DNA of 64,000 nucleotides from Lysobacter gummosus (GCF_001442805.1 NZ_CP011131.1:372001-436000); one strand, 5' to 3'; positions 26,927 to 36,192 are shown, numbered from the stretch's first letter. The notes: generated from the letters alone by a model not told the origin. A program made the numbers and translations.

Positions 26927-27766
26927 ATGCCCTCCACCCCCCTGACCAGCGTCGCCGACCTCACCGCCGCCGTCCTCCGCGGCGACTACGGCCCCGATCC
27001 CGAGAGCCTGCACGCCGTCGGCGCCTTCTGGGTCCGGCAAAGCACCCAGTTCCCCGGCACCGACACCAAGTACCGCAATTACTACCTGGTGCTGCGGGTG
27101 GAGTCGGGCTTCGGCGGCTGCTGCGTGGAGCGCGACCAACTCGACTCGGTGATCGCGGAAGAACTCTCCGGCAGCAGCGTCGCCCAGCTGCTGCGCGACG
27201 AACGCACGCCGGTGCGCATCGCCGCGCTCGACGCCTACCTGTCGCTGACCCGCCCGCACCGCGAAGCCGAGCAGGCGCAGGTGTTCATGCTCCCGCACGG
27301 CACCCCGCTGCAGCGCGCGAAGGCACGCGATCAGGCCATCGCCGGCTTGCTGGACATCGCTCCGGGCATGCGCGTGGGCCTGATCGGCGTGGTCAATCCG
27401 CTGGTGGATGCCATCCGCGCGCGCGGCGGCATCTGCCTGCCCTGCGACTTCAACATGCAGCGCACGGCCGACGGCACCGAGGTCGCGCGAGACATGGCGC
27501 CGGTGTTGGCCCAGGCCGATCTGGTCATCGCCACCGGCATGACCCTGAGCAACGGCTCGTTCGACGAAATCCTCGCCGCGGTGCGCCTGCGCGACATTCC
27601 GCTGATCGTCTACGCGCAGACCGGCAGCGCGATCGTGCCGCAGTTCCTGGGCCACGGCGTGGCCGCGGTGTCGGCCGAACCGTTTCCGTTCTCGCAGTTC
27701 AGCGCCGACCCGACGCCGATCCATCTGTATCGCGATGCCGGCGCCGATGCGCGCGCGGCGGCCTGA
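26927..27766 (+). CDS. DUF4213/DUF364 protein (heavy-metal-chelation type)
   Basis: A 279-residue cytoplasmic protein. The N-terminal half resembles the DUF4213 enolase-like domain. The C-terminal half is a Rossmann-like DUF364 domain, with GMRVGLIGVVNPLVDAIR, a central ICLPCDFN segment (two Cys near a putative active site) and the diagnostic ATGMTLSNGSFDEIL. The family is annotated as putative heavy-metal chelation but no reaction is established. In this operon it may finish or load the chelator. Start ATG 26927; no clear ribosome site, so translation may depend on upstream context. Confidence 0.78.
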   Translation: MPSTPLTSVADLTAAVLRGDYGPDPESLHAVGAFWVRQSTQFPGTDTKYRNYYLVLRVESGFGGCCVERDQLDSVIAEELSGSSVAQLLRDERTPVRIAALDAYLSLTRPHREAEQAQVFMLPHGTPLQRAKARDQAIAGLLDIAPGMRVGLIGVVNPLVDAIRARGGICLPCDFNMQRTADGTEVARDMAPVLAQADLVIATGMTLSNGSFDEILAAVRLRDIPLIVYAQTGSAIVPQFLGHGVAAVSAEPFPFSQFSADPTPIHLYRDAGADARAAA

Positions 27767-27775
27767 GCCGAGCCG

Positions 27776-29008
27776 ATGTCGATCGAGCAGGCGAACACAA
27801 GCACGCACCTGAGCGAGGCCGCGCGCCGGCGCGGGCTCAACGGCTTGCTGGTCTACACCTTCTTCATGGTGACCGGCTTCGCCATGCTGATGCCGCTGGT
27901 CGCGGTGCATTACGTCAACGATGTCGGCCTGGCCGCGGCCGCGGTCGGCCTGGCGCTGGCGGTGCGGCAGTTGACCCAGCAAGGTCTGGCCTTGCTCGGC
28001 GGCGTGCTTTCGGATCGCTATGGCGCGCGGCGGATGATCTGCCTGGGCGTGCTGCTGCGCGCGGCCGGTTTCGCCAGCCTCGCCTTCGCTGCCGATCTGC
28101 CTTTGCTGCTGGCGGCGATGGTGTTGTCGGCGCTGGGCGGGGCGATGTTCGAAGCGCCGTATCAGGCCTCGATCGCCGCGCTCACCGACGAACGCAGCCG
28201 GCCGCGTTACTACGCGATCAGCAACTGGGTCAGCGGCGTGGCCACGACCCTGGGCCCGCTGCTCGGCGTGGCCCTGCTGCATTTCGATTTCCGCATCGTG
28301 TGCCTGACCGCGGCGGCGTGCTTCGCGCTGAACTTCCTGATCGCGCTGCGCCTGCTGCCGCAGGTCGAGATGCCGCCGCAACCGCCGCCGCTGCGCCACG
28401 GCCTGGACCTGGTGCGCGGCAATCGGCCGTTTATCCGTCTGGTCGCGTTGATGATGCTGTACTGGTTCGTCGCCGTGCAGATCAACATCAGTTTCCCGCT
28501 GTTGGCGCAGCGCCTGACCGGCAGCGTCGATAGCGTCGGCGCGATGTTCGCGCTCAGCGCCGGCCTCACGGTGGCCTTGCAGTACGGTCTGGTGCGCTGG
28601 CTGGAAAAACGCCTGAGCAGCGCGCAGGTGCTGGTGCTGGGCGTGACGGTGATGTCGCTGGCCGCGGGCGCGATCGGTTTCGTCGCGGATTTCGCCGGCT
28701 TCCTGGTCTGCGTCGCGGGTTTCTCGATCGGCGCGCTGATGACCCGACCGACGCAACAGACCTTGATCGCCGGTCTCGCCGATCCGCGCGCGCTCGGCAC
28801 TTTTCTCGGCGTGAGCTCGTTAAGCCTCGCCGTCGGCGGCGGCATCGGCAACGTCGCCGGCGGCTGGTTGATCGATCTGTCGGCGGCGCGGCAATGGCCG
28901 TGGCTGCCGTGGTCGGTGTTCTGCCTCGTCGGCCTGCTCAGCGCCGCCGGCCTGCACTGGACGACCCGCGTGCGCGGGCGCATCGAGGCCGCCGCCGCGC
29001 ACTCCTGA
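27776..29008 (+). CDS. MFS transporter, probable product exporter
   Basis: A 410-residue major-facilitator protein with about 12 helices. GGVLSDRYGARRM is the MFS motif A between TM2 and TM3. The general shape is that of drug/metabolite exporters of the MdtH type. It starts 9 bp after the DUF364 stop and ends the operon at a strong terminator. By analogy with CntE in staphylopine systems it could export a small chelator; this is inference from position. Confidence 0.88.
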   Translation: MSIEQANTSTHLSEAARRRGLNGLLVYTFFMVTGFAMLMPLVAVHYVNDVGLAAAAVGLALAVRQLTQQGLALLGGVLSDRYGARRMICLGVLLRAAGFASLAFAADLPLLLAAMVLSALGGAMFEAPYQASIAALTDERSRPRYYAISNWVSGVATTLGPLLGVALLHFDFRIVCLTAAACFALNFLIALRLLPQVEMPPQPPPLRHGLDLVRGNRPFIRLVALMMLYWFVAVQINISFPLLAQRLTGSVDSVGAMFALSAGLTVALQYGLVRWLEKRLSSAQVLVLGVTVMSLAAGAIGFVADFAGFLVCVAGFSIGALMTRPTQQTLIAGLADPRALGTFLGVSSLSLAVGGGIGNVAGGWLIDLSAARQWPWLPWSVFCLVGLLSAAGLHWTTRVRGRIEAAAAHS

Positions 29009-29031
29009 TCCTTTCCCCGTTGCTTTAGTTG

Positions 29032-29069
29032 CCCTCTCCTGGACTCCGGCAAGGGAGAGGGTTTTTTTT
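29032..29069 (+). terminator. Terminator of the metallophore-like operon
   Basis: Stem CCCTCTCC / GGAGAGGG followed by eight T residues, 23 bp after the MFS stop. It is the only strong stop signal seen since 15.4 kb, supporting a single ten-gene transcript. Confidence 0.9.
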
Positions 29070-29127
29070 GAGCCCATTTACTTCGAAAGTCCGAAGATCC
29101 AGCGCCTTTAGCGGGATTCTTCCCGAA

Positions 29128-29155
29128 CGTCATTCCCGCCTTCGCGGGAATGACG
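29128..29155. repeat. Dispersed palindrome, ATTCCCGC family
   Basis: Arms CGTCATTCCCGC and GCGGGAATGACG with a 4-bp loop, between the operon terminator and the convergent LysR gene. Confidence 0.85.
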
Positions 29156-29201
29156 AGCAAAAGCGAAAGTCATCAAACCCGAAGCCATCGCGCCGCCGAA
29201 C

Positions 29202-30110
29202 CTACTGCGGAATCGCCGGCAACTCATCGCAGCACTGCTTGAGGAACTCGCGCAGGCGTTGCACAGGCGGGCTCAGCAGGCGGCGGTCGGGGCAGACCAG
29301 GTTCAAGGGCGCGTCTTCGCCGCGCCAGTCGCGGCACAGCACCTGCAACCGGCCGCTGAGCACTTCCTGCGAAACGTCGATCCAGGACTTGTACGCGATG
29401 CCATGCCCGGCCAGCGCCCATTGCTTGACCGCGTGGCCGTCGTCGGCGACGCGGTCGCCCTGCACGCGGATGGTGCGATCGTCCTCGCCGCGGCGCAGGC
29501 GCCAGCGCTCGTGGATTTCGCCGCGGATCATCTGCCGCAGGCAATTGTGTTCGACCAGCCGATCCGGATGCTCCGGCGCGCCGTGGCGCGCGAGGTACTG
29601 CGGCGAGGCGCACAGCACGCGGCGGTTGTCCGGGCGCAGCGGCAGCGCGATCAGGCTGGAATCCGGCGGCGGCCCGTAGCGCAGCGCGACATCCACCGGC
29701 TGCCGGTAGACGTCGGCGAAATAGTCCGACAGGTTCGCGCGCAACTGCACATGCGGGTGTTCGGCGATGAAGCGGTCCAGCCACGGCAGAATCAGGCTGC
29801 GGCCCAGGTCGGACGGCATCGACAACTGCAGTTGGCCGCGCAGCTGCGCCTGATCGCCGTGCAGCGCCTGTTCGGCGTCGTCGATGGCGCGCAGCGCCTC
29901 GCGCGCATGGGCCAGGAATCGTTCGCCCTCCAGGGTCAGGCGCAGGCTGCGGGTGGAGCGCACGAACAACTGCGTGTGCAGTTCCGCCTCCAGCCGCTTG
30001 ATCGTGGCGCTGGCCGCGGCCGGACTGATGTCCAGCGCCCTCGCCGCGGCCGACAGGCTGCCGGCGTCGGCCGCGCGCACGAACACGGTGAGGTCGGCGA
30101 AGGCCTTCAT
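29202..30110 (-). CDS. LysR-family transcriptional regulator
   Basis: A 302-residue regulator. The N-terminal helix-turn-helix is typical (FVRAADAGSLSAAARALDIS then ASATIKRLEAELHTQLFVRS), and the C-terminal part is the usual inducer-binding domain. ATG 30110 (MKAFADLTVF) is used; MLK three codons upstream is equally possible. It is divergent from the VOC-family gene at 30207, its likely target. Confidence 0.92.
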   Translation of the reverse strand: MKAFADLTVFVRAADAGSLSAAARALDISPAAASATIKRLEAELHTQLFVRSTRSLRLTLEGERFLAHAREALRAIDDAEQALHGDQAQLRGQLQLSMPSDLGRSLILPWLDRFIAEHPHVQLRANLSDYFADVYRQPVDVALRYGPPPDSSLIALPLRPDNRRVLCASPQYLARHGAPEHPDRLVEHNCLRQMIRGEIHERWRLRRGEDDRTIRVQGDRVADDGHAVKQWALAGHGIAYKSWIDVSQEVLSGRLQVLCRDWRGEDAPLNLVCPDRRLLSPPVQRLREFLKQCCDELPAIPQ

Positions 30111-30206
30111 TTTCAACATCCGGGCGAAACAGAACCGGCTTATGCCGGGTTTTTCCGGGCCGCGCAAGCGCCCAGGCTGTGTCCATCGCCTCGCTGGAAC
30201 CGTCTC

Positions 30207-30611
30207 ATGGCCACCGTCATCGCTCATACCGCCGATTGCGCCGTGTCGCCGATGTGGCATTTCGATCACCTCAATCTGCAGGGGCCACCAGATTCGACGG
30301 TGACGCGCCTGTTCGGCGAGGTGATGGGACTGCGGCCGGGCTATCGACCGCCGTTTCGGTTTCCGGGCCAATGGCTGTATCGCGGCGATGAGGCCTGGCT
30401 GCATCTGGTACAGCCGCCCGGCACGCGGGAAGGCCAACTGCGATTGGGCCACATCGCCTTTCGCACCGATGAGCCCGCCGCCTGCGTGCTCGACCGGCTG
30501 CGCGCCGCCGAACTGGCGTTCGAGATCGAGGTCGTGCCCGAAACCGGCTGCGTGCAGTTCTTCGTGACGCTGCCCGGCGGCTTGGTGATCGAACTCGATG
30601 CGCCGGCCTAG
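30207..30611 (+). CDS. VOC (glyoxalase/dioxygenase superfamily) protein
   Basis: A 134-residue small protein with the two-module VOC pattern: WHFDHLNLQG at the start (first metal His), HIAFRTDEP in the middle and VIELDAP at the end (second-module Glu). Enzymatic role unknown. The LysR gene diverges from it across about 96 bp. Confidence 0.82.
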   Translation: MATVIAHTADCAVSPMWHFDHLNLQGPPDSTVTRLFGEVMGLRPGYRPPFRFPGQWLYRGDEAWLHLVQPPGTREGQLRLGHIAFRTDEPAACVLDRLRAAELAFEIEVVPETGCVQFFVTLPGGLVIELDAPA

Positions 30612-30682
30612 TTCACCCAGGCCGGCGTCGCCGGCCTATCCGATTCGCACTTCTCTCTCCCTCTCACAGGATTCACATCGCA

Positions 30683-31759
30683 ATGAAAACTCCGACTGTG
30701 TTGTCGCTCGCCGCCGCGCTGTCGTGGGCGTGCGCAACGTTCTCCGCGCATGCCGCCGATTCTTCCATCCTTGCCGGCACGCAACCGAATCTGGAAGTGG
30801 TCGCCGCCTCCGACATGCGTCCGGGCAATGTCGCCGTCTCGGCCAAGGGGCGCGTGTTCGCCACCTTCCACGCACTGGGCAATCCGAAGATCCAGCTCGG
30901 CGAGGTCAAGGACGGCCGCATCGTGCCGTATCCGAATCTGGCCTTGCAGAAGAACGGCGCTGCGCCCACGGATGCGACCTTCGACGCCATGCTCGGCCTG
31001 AGCGTGGACCGGCGCGACCGGCTGTGGGTGATCGACATGGGCCTCAACCTCGGCAAGACCCGCTTGTGGGCCTTCGATCTGCGCAAGAACGCGGTGATCG
31101 AGAAGATCGAGTTGCCCATCGATGTCGCGCCCAAGGGCAGCTTCTTGCAGGACTTCGTCATCGACGAAAAGCGCGGCTGGGCCTATCTGGCCGACATCGC
31201 CAATCCGGGCATCGTCGCGCTGAACCTGAAGACCGGAAAAGCGCGCCGCTTCGGCGCCCATGCCTCGCTGCAGGCGCAGGACATCGACATGGTGATCGAC
31301 GGCCGCGTGGTCCAGTTCAACGGCAAGCCGGCGCGCGTGGCGATCGATCCGATCACCTTGTCGGCCGATCGCGACACCCTGTACTTCGGCGCGATGAACG
31401 GCACCACCTGGTACCAGCTGCCGACGCGGCTGCTGCGCGAGGGCGCCGACGACGCCGCCATCGGCGCGGCGATCAAGCCCGCCGGCAAGAAGCCGATCAG
31501 CGACGGCGCCCTGACCGACGCGGCCGGCGCGCATTACTTCACCGACGTGCAGGCGCATGCGATCGTCCGCATCGACCGCGACGGATCCGAGCATTCGCTG
31601 ATTCGTGACCCGCGCCTGCAATGGCCGGACAACATCAGCTTCGGCCCGCGCGGCTGGATCTATGTCTCGGCCAACCAGCTCGACACCACGCCGAGCTTTA
31701 CCGGCGGTGCGGACAAGGGCAAGCCGCCGTATTACCTGTATCGGTTCATGCCTCGTTGA
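30683..31759 (+). CDS. Secreted royal-jelly/yellow-family protein
   Basis: A 358-residue exported protein with a signal peptide ending ATFSAHA-ADS (about residue 25). The beta-propeller signatures are LWVIDMGLN, DFVIDEKRGWAYLADI, FGAMNGTTWYQLPT and WPDNISFGPRGWIYVSANQL. These define the MRJP/yellow family, which in bacteria is often labelled L-dopachrome tautomerase-related, though activity is unproven. ATG 30683 follows CACAGGATTCACATCGCA. Confidence 0.88.
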   Translation: MKTPTVLSLAAALSWACATFSAHAADSSILAGTQPNLEVVAASDMRPGNVAVSAKGRVFATFHALGNPKIQLGEVKDGRIVPYPNLALQKNGAAPTDATFDAMLGLSVDRRDRLWVIDMGLNLGKTRLWAFDLRKNAVIEKIELPIDVAPKGSFLQDFVIDEKRGWAYLADIANPGIVALNLKTGKARRFGAHASLQAQDIDMVIDGRVVQFNGKPARVAIDPITLSADRDTLYFGAMNGTTWYQLPTRLLREGADDAAIGAAIKPAGKKPISDGALTDAAGAHYFTDVQAHAIVRIDRDGSEHSLIRDPRLQWPDNISFGPRGWIYVSANQLDTTPSFTGGADKGKPPYYLYRFMPR

Positions 31760-31805
31760 GGCGAGGATTCAGCGCCGAGCAATCAGCGCACTCGATACAC
31801 CGCTT

Positions 31806-31844
31806 CGCCCTCTCCGTAATCCCGTAAGGCAGAGGGCGCTTTTT
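31806..31844 (+). terminator. Rho-independent terminator
   Basis: Stem CGCCCTCT / AGAGGGCG with a 17-nt loop and CTTTTT, ending the yellow-family gene. Confidence 0.8.
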
Positions 31845-31872
31845 CCGCGTGTTTACGGCGATGGCGCAGCCA

Positions 31873-32352
31873 TCATTCCCCACCCGCAAACCCGAACTGC
31901 CGCCACGCTTCGAACACCACCACCGCGACGGTGTTGGACAGATTCAGGCTGCGATTGTCCGGGCGCATCGGCAGGCGCAGGCGTTGTTCGGGCGGGATCG
32001 ACTCCAGCACCTCCTGCGGCAGGCCGCGGGTTTCCGGGCCGAACACGAACGCGTCGCCGGCGGCGTAATGCGGGGTGTCGAAGCGGGTGCGGCTGCGCGT
32101 GCTCAGGGCGAACAGGCGCGGCGCGGCGCCTTGCGCTTCGCCGATCGCGGCCAGCGCCGCGTCCAGGCTGTCGTGCACGCGCAGGCTGGCGTACTCGTGA
32201 TAGTCCAGGCCGGCGCGCTTGAGCTGTTTGTCTTCCAGGGTGAAACCCAGCGGCGCGATCAGGTGCAGGCTGGCGCCGGTGTTCGCGCACAGGCGGATCA
32301 CGTTGCCGGTGTTGGGCGGAATCTCGGGCTGGTAGAGGATGACGTTGAACAT
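31873..32352 (-). CDS. trmL: tRNA (cytidine/uridine-34-2'-O)-methyltransferase
   Basis: A 159-residue SPOUT methyltransferase that modifies the wobble base of tRNA-Leu isoacceptors. All three motifs are clear: PEIPPNTGNVIRLCANTG, FVFGPETRGLP and MRPDNRSLNLSNTVAVVVFE. The start is at MFNVILYQPE (32352); the frame extends 14 residues upstream but without family similarity. Confidence 0.95.
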   Translation of the reverse strand: MFNVILYQPEIPPNTGNVIRLCANTGASLHLIAPLGFTLEDKQLKRAGLDYHEYASLRVHDSLDAALAAIGEAQGAAPRLFALSTRSRTRFDTPHYAAGDAFVFGPETRGLPQEVLESIPPEQRLRLPMRPDNRSLNLSNTVAVVVFEAWRQFGFAGGE

Positions 32353-32548
32353 GCGCGCATTATGCGGCTTGGCCGCGGCGCGGTCCCCGCGCACGCGCTC
32401 GGGCCCGATGCCGGCGCCGCGCCCGGGCGCCGGGAACGCAAAAGCGCCCGGCCTCCCCCTGTGACCGCCGGCCCATGCCCGTCGCGGCGGCGGCGCCTAA
32501 GATGGCCGCTTTGGTCCGTCCGCGGACGCCTTACCAGCCGGAGTTGTC

Positions 32549-35434
32549 ATGTCGAAGTCCCCGTCGTCCGCCCTCGCGCCGCGCCGCGCCCGTCCGCGCG
32601 TGGCCGCGCTCGCCCTGGCTTTGGGAGTCGCCCTGGTCGGCGGGGCGATCGCGCCGGCCGCGGCCGCGAGCAAGGACAACGCCAGCGTCAGCATCGGCTT
32701 CGACGAATTCACCCTGCCCAACGGCCTGCGCGTGATCGTGCACACCGACCGTAAGGCGCCGATCGTCGCGGTCAACGTGTGGTATCACGTCGGCAGCAAG
32801 AACGAGCAGCCCGGCCGCACCGGCTTCGCGCATCTGTTCGAACACCTGATGTTCCAGGGCTCGGAGAACTACAAGGGCGAGTTCTTCACGCCGTTCGAAC
32901 TGGTCGGCACCACCGACCAGAACGGCACCACCAACGTCGATCGCACCAATTATTTCCAGAACGTGCCGACCACCGCGCTCGACATGGCGCTGTGGATGGA
33001 GTCCGACCGAATGGGCCACCTGCTCGGCGCGATCGATCAAAAGACCCTCGACGAACAGCGCGGCGTGGTCCAGAACGAGAAGCGCCAGGGCGAGAACCAG
33101 CCCTACGGCCGGCGCATCAGCGCCAGGCTGTACGAGGCGCTGTATCCGGCCGATCATCCCTACAGCTGGCAGACCATCGGCTCGATGGCCGACCTCGACG
33201 CGGCCTCGCTCGGCGACGTCAAGACCTGGTTCCGCAGCTGGTACGGCCCCAATAACGCGGTGCTGGTGCTGGCCGGCGACATCGACCTGAAGACGGCGAA
33301 GGAAAAGGCGCTGCGTTTCTTCGGCGACATTCCCGCCAGCGCGACCTTGCCCGACATGGCCACGCGCATTCCCAAGCGCGATCGCGACACGGAAGAAACC
33401 ATTCCCGACCGCGTGCCGCAGGCGCGCGTGTACCGCGGCTGGCCGGTCGCCCAATACGGCGCGGCCGACGGCACGGACCTGCAGTTGTTCGCGCAGGTGC
33501 TCGGCGGCAGCGCGGCTTCGCGCCTGGATGCGCGCCTGGTCCATGCCGACCAGATCGCCGACAGCGCCAGCGTGTCGATCAACGATGCCGAAATCAGCGG
33601 CACGCTGGTGGTCGTGGCCAACGTCAAGCAAGGCGTGGACCCGGCGAAAGTGCGCGCGGCCATCGACGAGGAAATCAAGCGCCTGATCGCGCAGGGCCCG
33701 AGCGCGCAGGAGCTGGAACAGGCCAAGACCGCCACCCGCGCCGAGTTCGTGCGCGGGATCGAGCGCATCGGCGGATTCGGCGGCAAGTCCGATGTGCTGG
33801 CGCGTTGCGCGGTGTTCCTCGGCAAGGCCGATTGCTATCGCGACGAACTCAAGGACCTCGACAAGGCCAGCATCGCCAGCGTGCAGGCGGCCGGGCGCAA
33901 ATGGCTGGGCGTGGGCTCGCACACCATCGTGGTGCAGCCCGGCGACAAGCCGGCTTCGTCGCTGCCGGAAACGGCGAGCGCGGCGCCGGCCAAGCAGCCC
34001 GCGCCGATTCCGGCGGCCGATCCGCGCTTCAAGACTGTGAAGTCCGATCTCGACCGCAGCCTGGGCGTGCCGCAGACGCAGAGCTTCCCCGCGCTGAAGT
34101 TCCCCGCGCAGCAGACCGCGCAGCTCAGCAACGGCATGCAGGTGGTGCTGGTCGAACGCCACGAAACCCCGATCGTGCAATTGCAGGTGGAATTCCCCGG
34201 CGGCTTCAGCGCCGACCAGGGTCGCAAGGCCGGCACCGCCAGCTTCGCCATGGCCATGCTCGACGAAGGCGCCGGCGATTACGGCGCGCTGCAGTTGTCG
34301 GCGCGCAAGGAAGCCCTGGGCGCGGAGCTGAGCAGCAACGCCAGCCTCGACAGCGCCAGCGTCGCGCTGTCGGCGCTGACGGACAAACTCGATCCGTCGC
34401 TGGACCTGCTTTCCGACGTGATCCGCCGTCCGCGTTTCGACGCCGCCGAAATCGAACGCGTGCGCGCACAGTGGCTGGCCGGCATCAAGCAAGAAAAAGC
34501 GCGTCCGCAGACCGCGGCGCTGCGCGTGCTGCCGCCGCTGCTTTACGGCGCAGGCCATGCTTACGCGATTCCGTTCACCGGCACCGGTACCGAGGGCTCG
34601 ATCGCCGCGCTCAAGCGCGAGGACCTGCTCGCTTTCCATAGCGACTGGCTGCAGCCGCAGCGCGCGCGGGTGATCGTGGTCGGCGATACGACGCTGGCGC
34701 AGATCGTGCCGCAGCTGGAACGCCGCTTCGGCGACTGGAAGGGCGCCAGCGACGCGCCGGCGCTGCCGAATCTGGCCCAGGTGGCGCGTCCGGCCAAGCC
34801 GCGCGTGTTCCTGGTCGATCAGCCCGGCGCGATCCAGTCCAACATCTACGTCGGCGAACTGATCGCGCCGACCGGCGATGCCGGCACCATCGACTTCGAT
34901 TTCGCCAACGGCGTGCTCGGCGGCGAGTTCAGCTCGCGTCTGAACATGAATCTGCGCGAAGACAAGCACTGGGCCTACGGCTCCTACAGCGGCTCGGGCA
35001 ATGCGCTGGGCCAGCGGCCGTGGATCGCGCAGGCGGCGGTGCAGTCGGACAAGACCGTCGAATCGCTGGGCGAGCTCAAGCGCGAGATCGAAGCCTTCAC
35101 CAGCGGCAGCAAGCCGATCACCGAAACCGAAGTGGTCAAGATCCGCGCCGCCAACACCCTGAGCCTGCCGGGCGCGTACGAAACCACCGACGCGCTGATG
35201 GCGCAGGTCGGCTCGGACCTGCGTTACGGCCGTCCGAGCGACTTCATCCTCAAGTACAAGGCGCGCAACGACGCGATGACGCCGGCGCTGACCCAGGCCG
35301 CGGCCAAGGGACTGGAGCCCAAGGCGCTGACCTGGGTGGTGGTGGGCGACCTGTCCAAGATCGAGCAGCCGGTGCGCGCGCTGGGCATCGGCGAGGTGCA
35401 GGTGATCGACAACGACGGCAAGCCGGTGCGGTGA
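32549..35434 (+). CDS. Periplasmic M16 zinc peptidase, two tandem modules
   Basis: A 961-residue exported insulinase-family peptidase. The signal peptide ends near AAAASKD (about residue 45). The inverted zinc motif H-x-x-E-H is H95-L-F-E-H99; the third ligand lies in EQRGVVQNEKRQGE. A Pro/Ala linker near residues 480-500 separates a second M16 pair (GMQVVLVERHETPIVQL) that lacks H-x-x-E-H and is presumably structural. Members act as clamshell oligopeptidases. It is monocistronic. Confidence 0.93.
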   Translation: MSKSPSSALAPRRARPRVAALALALGVALVGGAIAPAAAASKDNASVSIGFDEFTLPNGLRVIVHTDRKAPIVAVNVWYHVGSKNEQPGRTGFAHLFEHLMFQGSENYKGEFFTPFELVGTTDQNGTTNVDRTNYFQNVPTTALDMALWMESDRMGHLLGAIDQKTLDEQRGVVQNEKRQGENQPYGRRISARLYEALYPADHPYSWQTIGSMADLDAASLGDVKTWFRSWYGPNNAVLVLAGDIDLKTAKEKALRFFGDIPASATLPDMATRIPKRDRDTEETIPDRVPQARVYRGWPVAQYGAADGTDLQLFAQVLGGSAASRLDARLVHADQIADSASVSINDAEISGTLVVVANVKQGVDPAKVRAAIDEEIKRLIAQGPSAQELEQAKTATRAEFVRGIERIGGFGGKSDVLARCAVFLGKADCYRDELKDLDKASIASVQAAGRKWLGVGSHTIVVQPGDKPASSLPETASAAPAKQPAPIPAADPRFKTVKSDLDRSLGVPQTQSFPALKFPAQQTAQLSNGMQVVLVERHETPIVQLQVEFPGGFSADQGRKAGTASFAMAMLDEGAGDYGALQLSARKEALGAELSSNASLDSASVALSALTDKLDPSLDLLSDVIRRPRFDAAEIERVRAQWLAGIKQEKARPQTAALRVLPPLLYGAGHAYAIPFTGTGTEGSIAALKREDLLAFHSDWLQPQRARVIVVGDTTLAQIVPQLERRFGDWKGASDAPALPNLAQVARPAKPRVFLVDQPGAIQSNIYVGELIAPTGDAGTIDFDFANGVLGGEFSSRLNMNLREDKHWAYGSYSGSGNALGQRPWIAQAAVQSDKTVESLGELKREIEAFTSGSKPITETEVVKIRAANTLSLPGAYETTDALMAQVGSDLRYGRPSDFILKYKARNDAMTPALTQAAAKGLEPKALTWVVVGDLSKIEQPVRALGIGEVQVIDNDGKPVR

Positions 35435-35793
35435 GTGCGCCGATGGTGTGAGGCCGTCATCGATCGATGACGAAAGATCGCGGGCCGCATCTTCGGATGC
35501 GGCCCGTCGCGTTTGTGGGACCGCATCGCAGGACCGAGACCTCTTTTGTGGGAGGAAGCTTTTGTGGGAGGGGCTTCAGCCCCGATGCTTTCCGATCAGC
35601 CGAACCGAATCTCCATGCGAATCACCGCGACCCGAGCGAAGAGCATCGGGGCTGAAGCCCCTCCCACAAAAGACTTCCGGCTGCGCCGCGCTCGGTAACT
35701 CCAACCTCGCAACATCCCCGCATTCCTACCGCGCGCAGCCGATTCCGGCGACAATGCGCCCGGTCGAATCGAACTCACTTATCCGAGGTCCTC
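35435..35793. other. Intergenic region dominated by a repeat pair
   Basis: About 359 bp between the M16 peptidase and the DUF4156 lipoprotein. Most of the centre is the GGGAGGGGCTTCAGCCCC repeat pair at 35541-35671. The remainder presumably carries the lipoprotein promoter. No gene is evident. Confidence 0.5.
35541..35671. repeat. GGGAGGGGCTTCAGCCCC repeat, inverted pair
   Basis: Two long arms face each other: 35560-35591 (TTTTGTGGGAGGGGCTTCAG then CCCCGATGCTTT) and its near-perfect complement at 35641-35671, around about 50 bp of unrelated sequence. A broken third arm lies at 35541-35558. Each arm also contains a small GGGGCTTCAGCCCC hairpin. Related pairs are at 37530-37644, 48758-48910 and 54391-54483. 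Confidence 0.85.
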
Positions 35794-36192
35794 ATGCGCG
35801 CACCCGCACTTCCGTCCCTGGCCGCGACTGTCCTGGCCCTGAGCGTTTCGGCATGCACCTGGGTGAACATGGCGCCCGGCGCGCAAGCGGTGCGAGTGGT
35901 CTCCCCCGGCGCGGCGCCTTCGTGCGAGAAGCGCGGCGAAGTCGCGGTGGCGGTCAAGCACAACGTCGCCTTCTACGAGCGCAACGCGCTGCGCGTGCGC
36001 GAGGAACTGGAAACCCTGGCCCGCAACGAAGCCCCCGGCCTGCAGGCCGACACCATCCAGCCGCTGGCCGAACCCTCGCAGGGACAGCAGCGTTTTGCGG
36101 CTTATCGATGCGGTTCCGGTGCCGCTCCGGCAAGCCCGGCTGCGCAAAATCCTGCTTCCGGCAGCGCCCAGACCTACCCGATCGGCGGTTAA
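35794..36192 (+). CDS. DUF4156-type outer-membrane lipoprotein
   Basis: A 132-residue lipoprotein. The signal peptide ends SVSACTW with the lipidated Cys at about residue 21. Residues ACTWVNMAPGAQAVRVV, CEKRGEV and LRVREELETLARNEA fit the DUF4156 family (RcsF-related fold). The C-terminus is a low-complexity Pro/Ala/Ser tail. The role is probably envelope-related but unproven. Confidence 0.8.
   Translation: MRAPALPSLAATVLALSVSACTWVNMAPGAQAVRVVSPGAAPSCEKRGEVAVAVKHNVAFYERNALRVREELETLARNEAPGLQADTIQPLAEPSQGQQRFAAYRCGSGAAPASPAAQNPASGSAQTYPIGG

Noticed and set aside
23490..29008. A bacilysin-like dipeptide antibiotic cluster
   Set aside because: ATP-grasp plus MFS would fit, but the bac prephenate-to-anticapsin enzymes are absent, and two TonB receptors, an ABC importer-like set and a DUF364 protein favour metal handling.
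32531..34969. An 812-codon frame antisense to the M16 peptidase
   Set aside because: Typical high-GC antisense shadow; the sense frame has signal peptide and H-x-x-E-H motif.
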